DNA from: Butyricimonas paravirosa
GTDB lineage: Bacteria > Bacteroidota > Bacteroidia > Bacteroidales > Marinifilaceae
NCBI RefSeq assembly: GCF_032878955.1
Contig: NZ_CP043839.1
Span: 1,240,001-1,304,000, forward strand
DNA: 64,000 nucleotides
Direction of reading: 5' to 3'
Position 1 is the first letter of the stretch, and each line of letters opens with the position of its first letter. The position numbers were made by a program, and so were the translations under genes. A model generated the notes under the pieces. It was given only the letters and a program-made list of their open reading frames with translations. It was not told the DNA's origin and searched no databases. Positions 7,510-15,198 of this stretch are shown in pieces.

Positions 7510-8124
7510 ATGGAAGAAAAAAAGTTTACAGAGAAAGAAAGTTTAGAACTTATTTCTCAAATGATACAAGCAACCAGAAAGAACCTCGCAAAAGATCAAG
7601 GAAATTACTTCATCATCTACGGCTACACGGCAGCCATCTTGTCGATCATTATCTACACGTCACTCTGCATGACCCACGCCCCTTGGTGGTGGGCAGGCTG
7701 GTTCCTCATGTTCCTGCCGGTAATTATCCTTGCGTTCAAGGAAAAAAGGAACACCCCGACCGTCGTCACTTACACAGACAGCATGGTCAATAAAGTCTGG
7801 CAAGTAGTAGGCACCTTGTTCTCGTTAACCGTGCTGGTCATGCTGGCTCTATCATTCATTGTCGGAAGATGTGATTTCACGCTCATGCTCCCGTTATGCC
7901 TCCTGTACGCAAGCATCGGGACTGCAATCACGGGATTGGTCATCAGGGAGAAGTGCTTGCTCTACCTCCCGTTTGTGGGTTTCGTGTTCGCCATATATAT
8001 GCTGATGAGTTACACGATAAATAACAGTGCCACCATACTCTGGAATCTCTACTTTGGCCTGTCATTTGTTGTCATGATGATCATACCGGGACATATTCTG
8101 AACAATAAATCCGAAAAACTATGA
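7510..8124 (+). CDS. Inner-membrane protein, partner of the next regulator
   Basis: A 204-residue protein with a short acidic N-terminal cytoplasmic helix (KFTEKESLELISQMIQATR) and about six membrane segments arranged as three pairs. It has no enzyme motif. Similar Bacteroidota membrane proteins are routinely found just before a small winged-helix regulator, as here, where the stop and the next start overlap (ATGA). A role in signalling to, or being controlled by, that regulator is inferred. Confidence 0.7.
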   Translation: MEEKKFTEKESLELISQMIQATRKNLAKDQGNYFIIYGYTAAILSIIIYTSLCMTHAPWWWAGWFLMFLPVIILAFKEKRNTPTVVTYTDSMVNKVWQVVGTLFSLTVLVMLALSFIVGRCDFTLMLPLCLLYASIGTAITGLVIREKCLLYLPFVGFVFAIYMLMSYTINNSATILWNLYFGLSFVVMMIIPGHILNNKSEKL

Positions 8125-8402
8125 GAGAATTAGATCCGCTATTACATTCTCAATTACGTCTGGCAATAGTCTCCCTGCTCTTGTCGGTAGAGACAGCGGA
8201 TTTCGTGTACTTGAAAGAGAAAACGAATGCGACTGCCGGGAACCTAAGCGTGCAACTAGAAAAACTCGAAACTGCCGGGTATATCCAAGTGAAAAAAGAG
8301 TTCGTCGGGAAAAAGACCCGCACTTCATGCCAACTGACCGACACGGGCAGGAAGGCTTTGGAAGACTATATAGACGCTCTTAGAGAATACCTTAACTTGT
8401 AA
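8121..8402 (+). CDS. Winged-helix transcriptional regulator (MarR/ArsR-like)
   Basis: A 93-residue single-domain DNA-binding protein. It begins RELDPLLHSQLRLAIVSLL and has the recognition segment NATAGNLSVQLEKLETAGYI, then a wing with KTRTSCQLTDTGRKAL. It matches the short winged-helix family related to MarR and PadR. It overlaps the membrane protein gene by 4 bp, so translation is coupled. Likely targets are the paired operators at 7399 and 7467. Confidence 0.88.
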   Translation: MRELDPLLHSQLRLAIVSLLLSVETADFVYLKEKTNATAGNLSVQLEKLETAGYIQVKKEFVGKKTRTSCQLTDTGRKALEDYIDALREYLNL

Positions 8403-8406
8403 AGAA

Positions 8407-9498
8407 CTATTCCCCCCACCTCACGACCTCGCCAATGACAGGAATCAACACGTGTAACGAGTCGTTCTTTGCCATGTTCATCTCGTTACGTAACGGCTCG
8501 TCCCAACGATGATAGGCCAATGCGTACTTGGAATGATGCACGGTCATCACCTTCTTCGCTTTCAGGTCCAGGGCTGCCCGGGTCAAGTAATCAGGCATCA
8601 AGTGGATATACTTCCACCCCTCGTTATACTGTCCGTTTTCAAGAATAGCCAAATCTATACCCGGAAAGCAATCCCCGATCCGGGCAAAATGCGTGTCGTA
8701 ACCGCCGTCACCTGCCAAATATATCTTCCGGGAAGGAGTTTCAAGCAAGAACGAGGCCCACAGCGTTTTATTGGCGGAAAGTCCCCGCCCCGAAAAATGC
8801 CGGGCAGGCAGACAATGCATGACAAAGCCGGAATCTAAACGAACCTCATCCTCCCAGTCCAACTCGATAATACGCTCCTTATCGAATCCCCAGTACTCGA
8901 AATGCTCGCCGACACCCAAACCGCAAATCACCTTCCCGACCCGGTCTTTCAACGCCCGCACGGTATGATAATCCAGGTGATCCCAATGATCATGGGAAAT
9001 AACAAGGTAATCAATATCCGGCATATCCTCCGGATGATAAACGTCCGTTCCCTTGAACGGCTTGTTAATAAAAGAAACCGGGGAAGCCATGCAGAACACT
9101 GGGTCCACGAGTACCCGTTTCCCATCCACTTGAACCAGATAAGATGAATGTCCGAACCACACCAGCACGTCCTCTTCCGGGTTGATCTGCCGTAAATCCG
9201 TTTTCACCACAGTCAACGCCGTGTCCGGTTGCAGTCCGGTCTTATCCTTAAAAACGAAATCCAGTAATCCCTGTAAACGCCCCTTGTCCGAGGTCATTAA
9301 AGGAGTTTCATGTATATTGCGGAAAGCCCCGTCCCGGTAATTCGGAGAACGTTCAATCCTTGCCAGCCGTTCTCCCCGGGGAATTCTCCCGAAACTTGGC
9401 TGATTCACGAAAACAATCCCGACAATGGCCATAACCACCACGATCGACAGAACAATCCATAGTACCATACGCTTTCTTGAACTTTTTATTAATCTCAT
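8407..9498 (-). CDS. MBL-fold metallo-hydrolase (UlaG/NAPE-PLD-like)
   Basis: A 363-residue protein with an N-terminal membrane anchor (about residues 9-30) and a metallo-beta-lactamase fold. Visible are HSSYLVQVDGKRVLVDPVF, the zinc motif SHDHWDHLD near residue 168, a later His in LPARHFSGRG, AGDGGYD, and MTVHHSKYALAYH. The pattern is that of the UlaG/NAPE-PLD subfamily (phosphodiesterase or lactonase activities); the substrate is unknown. It ends 5 bp from the regulator gene at 8402 (convergent). A TATTTTTG -7 box lies at 9526-9533. Confidence 0.88.
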   Translation of the reverse strand: MRLIKSSRKRMVLWIVLSIVVVMAIVGIVFVNQPSFGRIPRGERLARIERSPNYRDGAFRNIHETPLMTSDKGRLQGLLDFVFKDKTGLQPDTALTVVKTDLRQINPEEDVLVWFGHSSYLVQVDGKRVLVDPVFCMASPVSFINKPFKGTDVYHPEDMPDIDYLVISHDHWDHLDYHTVRALKDRVGKVICGLGVGEHFEYWGFDKERIIELDWEDEVRLDSGFVMHCLPARHFSGRGLSANKTLWASFLLETPSRKIYLAGDGGYDTHFARIGDCFPGIDLAILENGQYNEGWKYIHLMPDYLTRAALDLKAKKVMTVHHSKYALAYHRWDEPLRNEMNMAKNDSLHVLIPVIGEVVRWGE

Positions 9499-9842
9499 AA
9501 ATACAACTCAAAATTAAATCTATCGCAAAAATAAGCAAATACTCCCAACCTGCGTGTACACGAATTACTGGTATTCATACCTAAATTACGGTTTACGCTT
9601 CCCCGTGATTCCCGAACTTTCCCTAAACATCCTCCCGCAATCACGAAATGACATTCCGGAAGTAAACGGAGAACACCCAACACCCATTGTTATCGAAGAT
9701 ATCCCCCTTTCACACCCACAATTCCCCCACCACGAGATAACAGGGTAACGCTATTGGCCGAGAGTAGAAACGAGATTGTGATTGTAATACCTCGAAAAAA
9801 GGATAGCACACTCCATTCATTACCATCTGTAAACAAAACGAA
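9499..9842. other. Intergenic region without a gene
   Basis: Apart from the minus-strand -7 box TATTTTTG (9526-9533) for the MBL gene, I see nothing convincing here. The short open frames lack family resemblance, and no hairpin or repeat stands out. Confidence 0.6.
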
Positions 9843-10880
9843 TCAAGGCTTGTATATCTTGGGTCTCGTCCGTCCCTCCCCTTCCAAGTATTCCACTTTA
9901 AAAATGTTCACGCAAAAGACAAATATCGACAGGAGCAAAGGTCCGAAGATCACCCCCATGAAACCAAACAAGGAAAGTCCGATGACCACCCCGAAAATCG
10001 TAATCAACGGGTGAGTGTCCGCCATCTTCTTCTGCAACATGAACCGAACCAGATTATCGACATTCGAGATCACGACTAGTGCGTAGACCGCCAACCCGAT
10101 CGCCATTCCCCAATGCCCCGTCATTCCCATATACAACGCCAACGGGGCCCAGATCAATGCAGTCCCGACAATTGGGATAATCGTGGCAAAACAGGACAAG
10201 AATCCCCACAACACGGGACTCGGAGCCCCGAATACAAAATATCCCAGCATGGCAACAGCCCCTTGAATCACGGCAAGCAGGGGAATCCCGATCGCATTCG
10301 ACTTCACGATCATGTTGAACTCATGTAATATATTCTTTTTATTCCGCTGATTAAACGGAAGGATCTCGCTCACGTACTCCTCCATATCCCGCCCACCAAT
10401 CAGCATGAAATAAAGTACGAAAAGCAGCACCACCACGTTAATGGTAAAACTACTGATGCTTCCCATCAAAAACTGACCGATTTTTGGCAAGGCAGCCAAT
10501 ATCGTATCTATATTCCCTTTGCTCAAAAGATCATACCCTACTTTTTCCCGGATCAGCTCTGCCACATGTTCCACCGGGGCAATCAAGCTATGCGGGTCCA
10601 GGTTTATGGCCTGTAACTTGTTCACGAATACCCACACGACAATCGACAGGGGGATAAGAAAACAAAGAATCGTCTCGCATAACAGAAGAATAGCCATGAT
10701 ACTACGTTTCATCCGTTTCTTTTCCGTCAAATACAACATCTGGTTACGCAAAAGAATATAAATCGTCATGGCACCCAGAATCCCACTGAAAAACGGCAGA
10801 ATTTGAAAAAATATAAGAATTCCCAGCAACAGAATAATTGCCACGAGGGAATATCTCCAGTATTGTTCTTTAAGACTCAT
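9843..10880 (-). CDS. AI-2E family transporter
   Basis: A 345-residue membrane protein with about eight helices in the AI-2E (formerly UPF0118) layout: two N-terminal hairpins, a soluble stretch (residues ~90-140), and a C-terminal bundle with FGAPSPVLWGFLSC, IPIVGTALIWAP, NVDNLVRFMLQKK and GFMGVIFGPLLLS. Family members export small molecules or act as ion antiporters; the substrate here is unknown. The ATG at 10880 (MSLKEQYW) is chosen over one 54 bp upstream because the extra 18 residues do not resemble the family. Confidence 0.92.
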   Translation of the reverse strand: MSLKEQYWRYSLVAIILLLGILIFFQILPFFSGILGAMTIYILLRNQMLYLTEKKRMKRSIMAILLLCETILCFLIPLSIVVWVFVNKLQAINLDPHSLIAPVEHVAELIREKVGYDLLSKGNIDTILAALPKIGQFLMGSISSFTINVVVLLFVLYFMLIGGRDMEEYVSEILPFNQRNKKNILHEFNMIVKSNAIGIPLLAVIQGAVAMLGYFVFGAPSPVLWGFLSCFATIIPIVGTALIWAPLALYMGMTGHWGMAIGLAVYALVVISNVDNLVRFMLQKKMADTHPLITIFGVVIGLSLFGFMGVIFGPLLLSIFVFCVNIFKVEYLEGEGRTRPKIYKP

Positions 10881-11048
10881 TTTATCACAATTTAAGTTCA
10901 CGATATGTCCCCAGACAGATGTCCGAATGATCATCCTCCCGGTTATCGTGTTAACGAAAACGACGAAAAAATGTTTAATTTTACATTACCCTTTTACAAT
11001 AACCGACAAACTCTTCCCCCTTCATCCCCGGTAAGACGGCACGACAGG

Positions 11049-11717
11049 CTAATTCAAGGCCCTCCGCATCTTCTCCCGATCCAAAATGATAATCTCCCGG
11101 CGATTCACGGAAATCATCCCCTCGTCAGCCAGCTCGTACAACACCTTGGCCAATGCCGGACGGGTCACCCCGAAATATTCGGCCAATTCCTGCTGAGACT
11201 TTCCCAACAACACCTTTTTCTTATCGGGGAAGGCCAGTTCCAGAATATAATGAATCAATTTTCCCCGGATCGTCTTGAATGACAGGAACTGCAAACGCCC
11301 GGTAAGGAAAGTTGTCCGGTTCGCATTCACGGACAGAAAATTACGCAGGAAACTTTCATAACGTCCCATCTGACGGAACACGGATTCTTTCGTGGCGATA
11401 AACACGTCGGCCTTCTCCGAAACGGTGGCCGTCACCGGGAAATGATTGTCCTCGGCAAAAAGGAACGCCGGGGCAAGCGCTCTCGGCGCCCGGATCGTCT
11501 CGATTCGCAACATGGCCCCCGAATCATCCGTCATTTCCGCCTCGACTTCCCCCTCCAGCAAGATATAAAGGAACCGGCACACGTCTCCCTGCCAGAAAAC
11601 CACTTCCCCTTTCATATAGCTCTTCACGCTATAATCAAATCCTTCTATAAACTGCTCCCTCTCCCGTTCGGGAATTCCCGTGCATAAAGGGCAATCGAAA
11701 AGTCGTGCTATATCCAT
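11049..11717 (-). CDS. CRP/FNR-family regulator, probably HcpR-like
   Basis: A 222-residue regulator with a cyclic-nucleotide-type beta-roll (YMKGEVVFWQGDVCRFLYIL, then EGEVEAEM), a long dimer helix, and a C-terminal winged HTH (SQQELAEYFGVTRPALAKVL). The N-terminus has a CPLC pair that might bind metal. It is divergent from hcp across 203 bp that hold two perfect 7-4-7 palindromes. In Porphyromonas and other anaerobes a CRP/FNR regulator called HcpR senses NO and controls hcp, so the same role is inferred here. Confidence 0.88.
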   Translation of the reverse strand: MDIARLFDCPLCTGIPEREREQFIEGFDYSVKSYMKGEVVFWQGDVCRFLYILLEGEVEAEMTDDSGAMLRIETIRAPRALAPAFLFAEDNHFPVTATVSEKADVFIATKESVFRQMGRYESFLRNFLSVNANRTTFLTGRLQFLSFKTIRGKLIHYILELAFPDKKKVLLGKSQQELAEYFGVTRPALAKVLYELADEGMISVNRREIIILDREKMRRALN

Positions 11718-11735
11718 GCTCTGTTATCTTTTAAA

Positions 11736-11753
11736 TGATACACAAATGTATCA
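11736..11753. promoter_or_regulatory. Palindromic operator near the CRP/FNR gene
   Basis: A perfect 18-bp dyad, TGATACA-N4-TGTATCA, 19 bp upstream of the regulator start. Its symmetry and spacing are of CRP/FNR-site type; autoregulation is inferred. Confidence 0.6.
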
Positions 11754-11832
11754 CTTTCTTCTTTAACACCTTATCTTACTTTTAACCTTTTTCATTCACT
11801 CTCGTATAAATTATTGAAAATTAAATTCACGT

Positions 11833-11850
11833 TTGTAATTTATATTACAA
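11833..11850. promoter_or_regulatory. Palindromic operator upstream of hcp
   Basis: A perfect 18-bp dyad, TTGTAAT-N4-ATTACAA, 70 bp before the hcp start, with the same 7-4-7 geometry as the dyad at 11736. It is the best candidate for activator binding at the hcp promoter. Confidence 0.65.
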
Positions 11851-11920
11851 CTATTGTTTTATCGCACCCGTACATTCGCGACAAACAATTAAAGAAATTA
11901 TTTATCAAACACACTAGACC

Positions 11921-13573
11921 ATGGAAAAAATGTTTTGTTATCAATGCCAAGAAACAGCAAAAGGAACCGGATGCACGGTCCGCGGCGTATGCGGAAAGAC
12001 ATCGGATGTAGCCAATTTACAGGACTTACTACTATTTATCCTAAAGGGAATCGCACACTACCGGGTACAACTCCGAGCCCTCGATGCCGTTGACCACTCG
12101 GCAGATCGCTTTATTCTCGATGGCTTGTTCATGACCATCACGAACGCAAACTTCGACAAGCAACGTTTCGTGGAAAAAATCAAAGAGGCTATCAAATTAC
12201 GGGAACAACTGAAACAGGCCTTTCTCGACAAAGGCGGGAAACCCGAAAAGATCACGTTCGAGGGAGCCTTCTGGACAGCCAACACGTTGGAAGAAATGGA
12301 ATCGAAAGCCGGATTCGTGGGAGTTCTCTCCACCGAAAACGAGGACATCCGTTCTTTGAGAGAGATGCTCACCTACGGGATGAAGGGAATGGCTGCTTAC
12401 ACGGAACACGCCTATAATCTCGGACACGAGAACCCGTCCATCTACGAATTCATTGACCGGGGACTAGTAGCCACCACGCTCCCTCTCTCTGCCGACCAAC
12501 TCGTGCAGATGGTTCTTGAATGTGGTAAAAATGGCGTTGATGCCATGGCCTTGCTTGATAAAGCCAACACGGACACTTACGGTAACCCGGAAATCACGAA
12601 AGTGGACATCGGCGTGCGGAAAAATCCCGGTATCCTAATCAGCGGTCACGACCTGCGAGACCTGTACGAACTTTTGGAACAGACGGAAGGTACGGGTGTG
12701 GACGTCTACACCCACAGCGAGATGCTACCCGCACACTACTACCCGGCATTCAAGAAATACAAACACTTCGCCGGAAACTACGGTAACTCGTGGTGGAGAC
12801 AAGTGTATGAATTCCAACATTTCAACGGCCCGATGCTATTTACCACGAACTGCATCGTTCCCCCGCATCCGGACGCAAATTACAAGGACCGGGTGTACAC
12901 GACCGGATCGGCAGGTTTCCCCGGGTTCAAGCATATCGAGCGCAAGCCCGGACAACCGAAAGATTTCAGTGAAATCATCGAACACGCTAAAAGATGCCCG
13001 GCACCGGAGGCCATCGAAACCGGAAGTATCATTGGAGGATTCGCCCACAACCAAGTGTTCGCACTGGCAGACAAAGTCGTGGAAGCCGTGAAGTCCGGGG
13101 CTATCCGCAAATTCTTCGTTATGGCAGGATGCGACGGCCGGATGAAAGGTCGGGAATATTACACCGAGTTCGCCCAGAAACTCCCGAAAGACACGGTGAT
13201 CCTTACCGCGGGATGTGCCAAGTACCGTTACAACAAACTACCCCTTGGGGATATTAACGGTATTCCGAGAGTACTGGACGCCGGACAATGTAACGATAGC
13301 TACTCGCTGGCAGTTATTGCCTTGAAACTGAAGGAAATTTTCGGGGTAAAAGACATTAATGAATTACCTATCGTTTACAACATCGCTTGGTACGAGCAGA
13401 AAGCTGTCATCGTGTTGTTAGCCTTGCTCTATCTCGGAGTGAAGAACATTCACCTCGGACCGACCTTACCCGGATTCCTTTCTCCAAACGTGGCGAAAGT
13501 ACTCGTGGAAAAATTCGGTATTGCCGGGATCACAACCGCAGATGATGATTTGAAATTCTTTTTGGAAAATTAA
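11921..13573 (+). CDS. hcp: Hydroxylamine reductase / hybrid-cluster protein
   Basis: A 550-residue Fe-S protein of the anaerobic cytoplasm that reduces NO or hydroxylamine and protects against nitrosative stress. The N-terminal cluster motif is CYQCQETAKGTGCTVRGVCG (Cys-x2-Cys spacing of class I Hcp). Hybrid-cluster ligands are visible as SGHDL, FTTNCIVPP, MAGCDGR, ILTAGCAKYRYNK and DAGQCNDSYS. Length and motif order are typical. It is monocistronic and divergent from the CRP/FNR regulator; a repeat-rich hairpin region follows it. Confidence 0.97.
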   Translation: MEKMFCYQCQETAKGTGCTVRGVCGKTSDVANLQDLLLFILKGIAHYRVQLRALDAVDHSADRFILDGLFMTITNANFDKQRFVEKIKEAIKLREQLKQAFLDKGGKPEKITFEGAFWTANTLEEMESKAGFVGVLSTENEDIRSLREMLTYGMKGMAAYTEHAYNLGHENPSIYEFIDRGLVATTLPLSADQLVQMVLECGKNGVDAMALLDKANTDTYGNPEITKVDIGVRKNPGILISGHDLRDLYELLEQTEGTGVDVYTHSEMLPAHYYPAFKKYKHFAGNYGNSWWRQVYEFQHFNGPMLFTTNCIVPPHPDANYKDRVYTTGSAGFPGFKHIERKPGQPKDFSEIIEHAKRCPAPEAIETGSIIGGFAHNQVFALADKVVEAVKSGAIRKFFVMAGCDGRMKGREYYTEFAQKLPKDTVILTAGCAKYRYNKLPLGDINGIPRVLDAGQCNDSYSLAVIALKLKEIFGVKDINELPIVYNIAWYEQKAVIVLLALLYLGVKNIHLGPTLPGFLSPNVAKVLVEKFGIAGITTADDDLKFFLEN

Positions 13574-13603
13574 TCCACACGACCTGATTTAAAGAAGTAT
13601 CAA

Positions 13604-13755
13604 AAGTTTATAAGGTTTATAAAGTTCATAAGGTAACGGAAGTCCTTCGGATCGGGTTCATCGGTAGCAAAGCTACCGTAGAGAAAATGCCCGCTAGGCT
13701 CAACGGACTTTATGAACTTTCAGAACCAAAGGTTCAACTTTACAAACTTTATAAA
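13604..13755. repeat. Imperfect palindrome built from 9-bp iterations
   Basis: The left arm is a run of 9-mers GTTTATAAG, GTTTATAAA, GTTCATAAG; the right arm carries the complementary series (TTTATGAAC, TTTACAAAC, TTTATAAAC). Between them is a smaller perfect hairpin, CGGTAGC-AAA-GCTACCG. A second element of the same design lies at 56286-56370. It fills the gap between the convergent hcp and TPR genes. Confidence 0.75.
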
Positions 13756-13788
13756 CTAGAGGGTGTGCCAAAAGGCTTTTGACACGCC
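13756..13788. terminator. Hairpin overlapping the 3' end of the TPR-like gene
   Basis: GAGGGTGTGCCAAAAG pairs with CTTTTGACACGCCCTC around a single base, with two G-T type mismatches. It could end transcription from the hcp side as well. Confidence 0.5.
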
Positions 13789-14160
13789 CTCAAAATTATC
13801 TGCATAAAAGTCAACCAGACTGACCATTGTCGAACAATCTTTTCGCTGATGAGCCGATAACTCATCCACACGGGATGCGCAATAACAAGCCACCTCCCAG
13901 AAACGGGGGGAGCGCTTATTCTCGTTCTCCCGACAACACGTGAGGGCACGCTCGTAAGCATCAAGAGCCTCCTCGTCCCGGCAAACCTCCCGGCAAAAAT
14001 CACCCATACGGATCAATTCCCGGATCTTTTCCTGCATCCGTTCGCTATCAAGAACCGCCGTCTTGTAAGCCTTGATTGCCGCATCAATACCCAAGGGATT
14101 CAGATGAACCTGCCCCCGACTCGCCGCCGCCACTCGCCTTTTTTCTTTTATTCTTCCCAT
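13756..14160 (-). CDS. Small TPR-like protein, unknown
   Basis: A 134-residue protein read from ATG 14160 (MGRIKEKRRVAAASRGQVHL). It has two helical repeats resembling tetratricopeptides (GIDAAIKAYKTAVLDSERM; CRDEEALDAYERALTCCREN). No enzyme motif. The last 11 codons coincide with a 16-bp inverted repeat (13756-13788) that looks like a terminator, so the natural 3' end may be shaped by that structure. Coding status is likely but not certain. Confidence 0.5.
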   Translation of the reverse strand: MGRIKEKRRVAAASRGQVHLNPLGIDAAIKAYKTAVLDSERMQEKIRELIRMGDFCREVCRDEEALDAYERALTCCRENENKRSPRFWEVACYCASRVDELSAHQRKDCSTMVSLVDFYADNFEGVSKAFWHTL

Positions 14161-14289
14161 GCACCAATTACTTTGATTAGACACTCTCACACCCATAAAA
14201 AAAGAGACACAAACCAGCATCCCTCCCGGATGTATATGGATTCATGTCTCACTTTCTAGTACAAAGATAGGAAGAATTTTCGAAATATC

Positions 14290-15162
14290 CTAATATGTCA
14301 TGGTCATATCAGTTGGAACACAGATATAAAAATCCGCACGTCCTTCATTTTCTTCCCCTAATTTTTTTATATCATCCTGCCGCACAGAGCATACGGTTGC
14401 AATCTTCAAACCGGGACGATATTTATTCAGATAGGTGATGATGCCTTTCTTAAAATCCGAATGATAGTTCCCATTCAGATGTACAAATTTGGACTTCAAA
14501 TTCTGGGCAATAAACCATCCCATCGTGGCATCTTTCAATGCTTGAGCTTTAGCTACATTCTCCGGATCGGTATGTTTTCCCGAAGTCATCATCATCAAAC
14601 CAAACATCCCGGCGGCCTCTTCATCTGGCTCGTAATCAATCGGCAGGGGTGCGATATATTTTTTAGCCTCTCCCGATAATTTCTCCAAAGCCTCAAATCC
14701 CCCGTTTTTCACCATATTAGCATATCGCCGGGGTACGTTCGTCGCAACCACCCGTAACCCGTGTTCACGTCCTAACCCGACAACAGGTGCATAATCTGTC
14801 AGATAATTGGGCCACAACCGGGCCTCCTCTTCAAAACGATCGGAAGAAATCAACCGTTCAATATATTCATCTACAATCAACTGGTTATCCGCCTCCAGCA
14901 TTTCCAACCCGATTGTCAATTTGTCTTTATGGGCAGCGTGCAAGTCCTTCACCATCTCGTATTCCAACCAGTGGGCTATGGCACAATTATGAACCTCACC
15001 GATAAACACGACATCCTGCGCCTTCAGCACTTTCATCATCTCTTTATATTCGATTTCCTTTCCCTTCGCATCAAACAAACGGTAAGCTTTCTTTTCCTGT
15101 CCTTTACCATAGTTGGTTAAACCCAACAACATTACTAGTAAAATAGTCAAACAACTCCTCAT
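14290..15162 (-). CDS. ChaN-family (haem-binding-like) exported protein
   Basis: A 290-residue protein with a signal peptide (residues 1-21, ending in YGKGQ). The ChaN/DUF399 signatures are VVFIGEVHNCAIAHWLEYEM near residue 50, IGLEMLEADNQ, VVATNVPRRYANMV, and VHLNGNYHSDFKKGI near residue 230. Campylobacter ChaN binds haem; here the gene closes a SusCD-type operon after an M16 peptidase (36-bp gap), so haem or peptide handling at the envelope is inferred. Confidence 0.85.
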   Translation of the reverse strand: MRSCLTILLVMLLGLTNYGKGQEKKAYRLFDAKGKEIEYKEMMKVLKAQDVVFIGEVHNCAIAHWLEYEMVKDLHAAHKDKLTIGLEMLEADNQLIVDEYIERLISSDRFEEEARLWPNYLTDYAPVVGLGREHGLRVVATNVPRRYANMVKNGGFEALEKLSGEAKKYIAPLPIDYEPDEEAAGMFGLMMMTSGKHTDPENVAKAQALKDATMGWFIAQNLKSKFVHLNGNYHSDFKKGIITYLNKYRPGLKIATVCSVRQDDIKKLGEENEGRADFYICVPTDMTMTY

Positions 15163-15198
15163 ATTATATCATTTATTCCGTTACTACTTGAAAATATT

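Noticed and set aside
9554..9748. Possible 64-residue gene in the intergenic region before the AI-2E gene
   Set aside because: No promoter, no recognisable domain, Pro/His-rich composition typical of non-coding sequence.
12058..12427. Long open frames antisense to hcp
   Set aside because: They lack family resemblance and lie fully inside a well-conserved gene; they reflect its codon composition.
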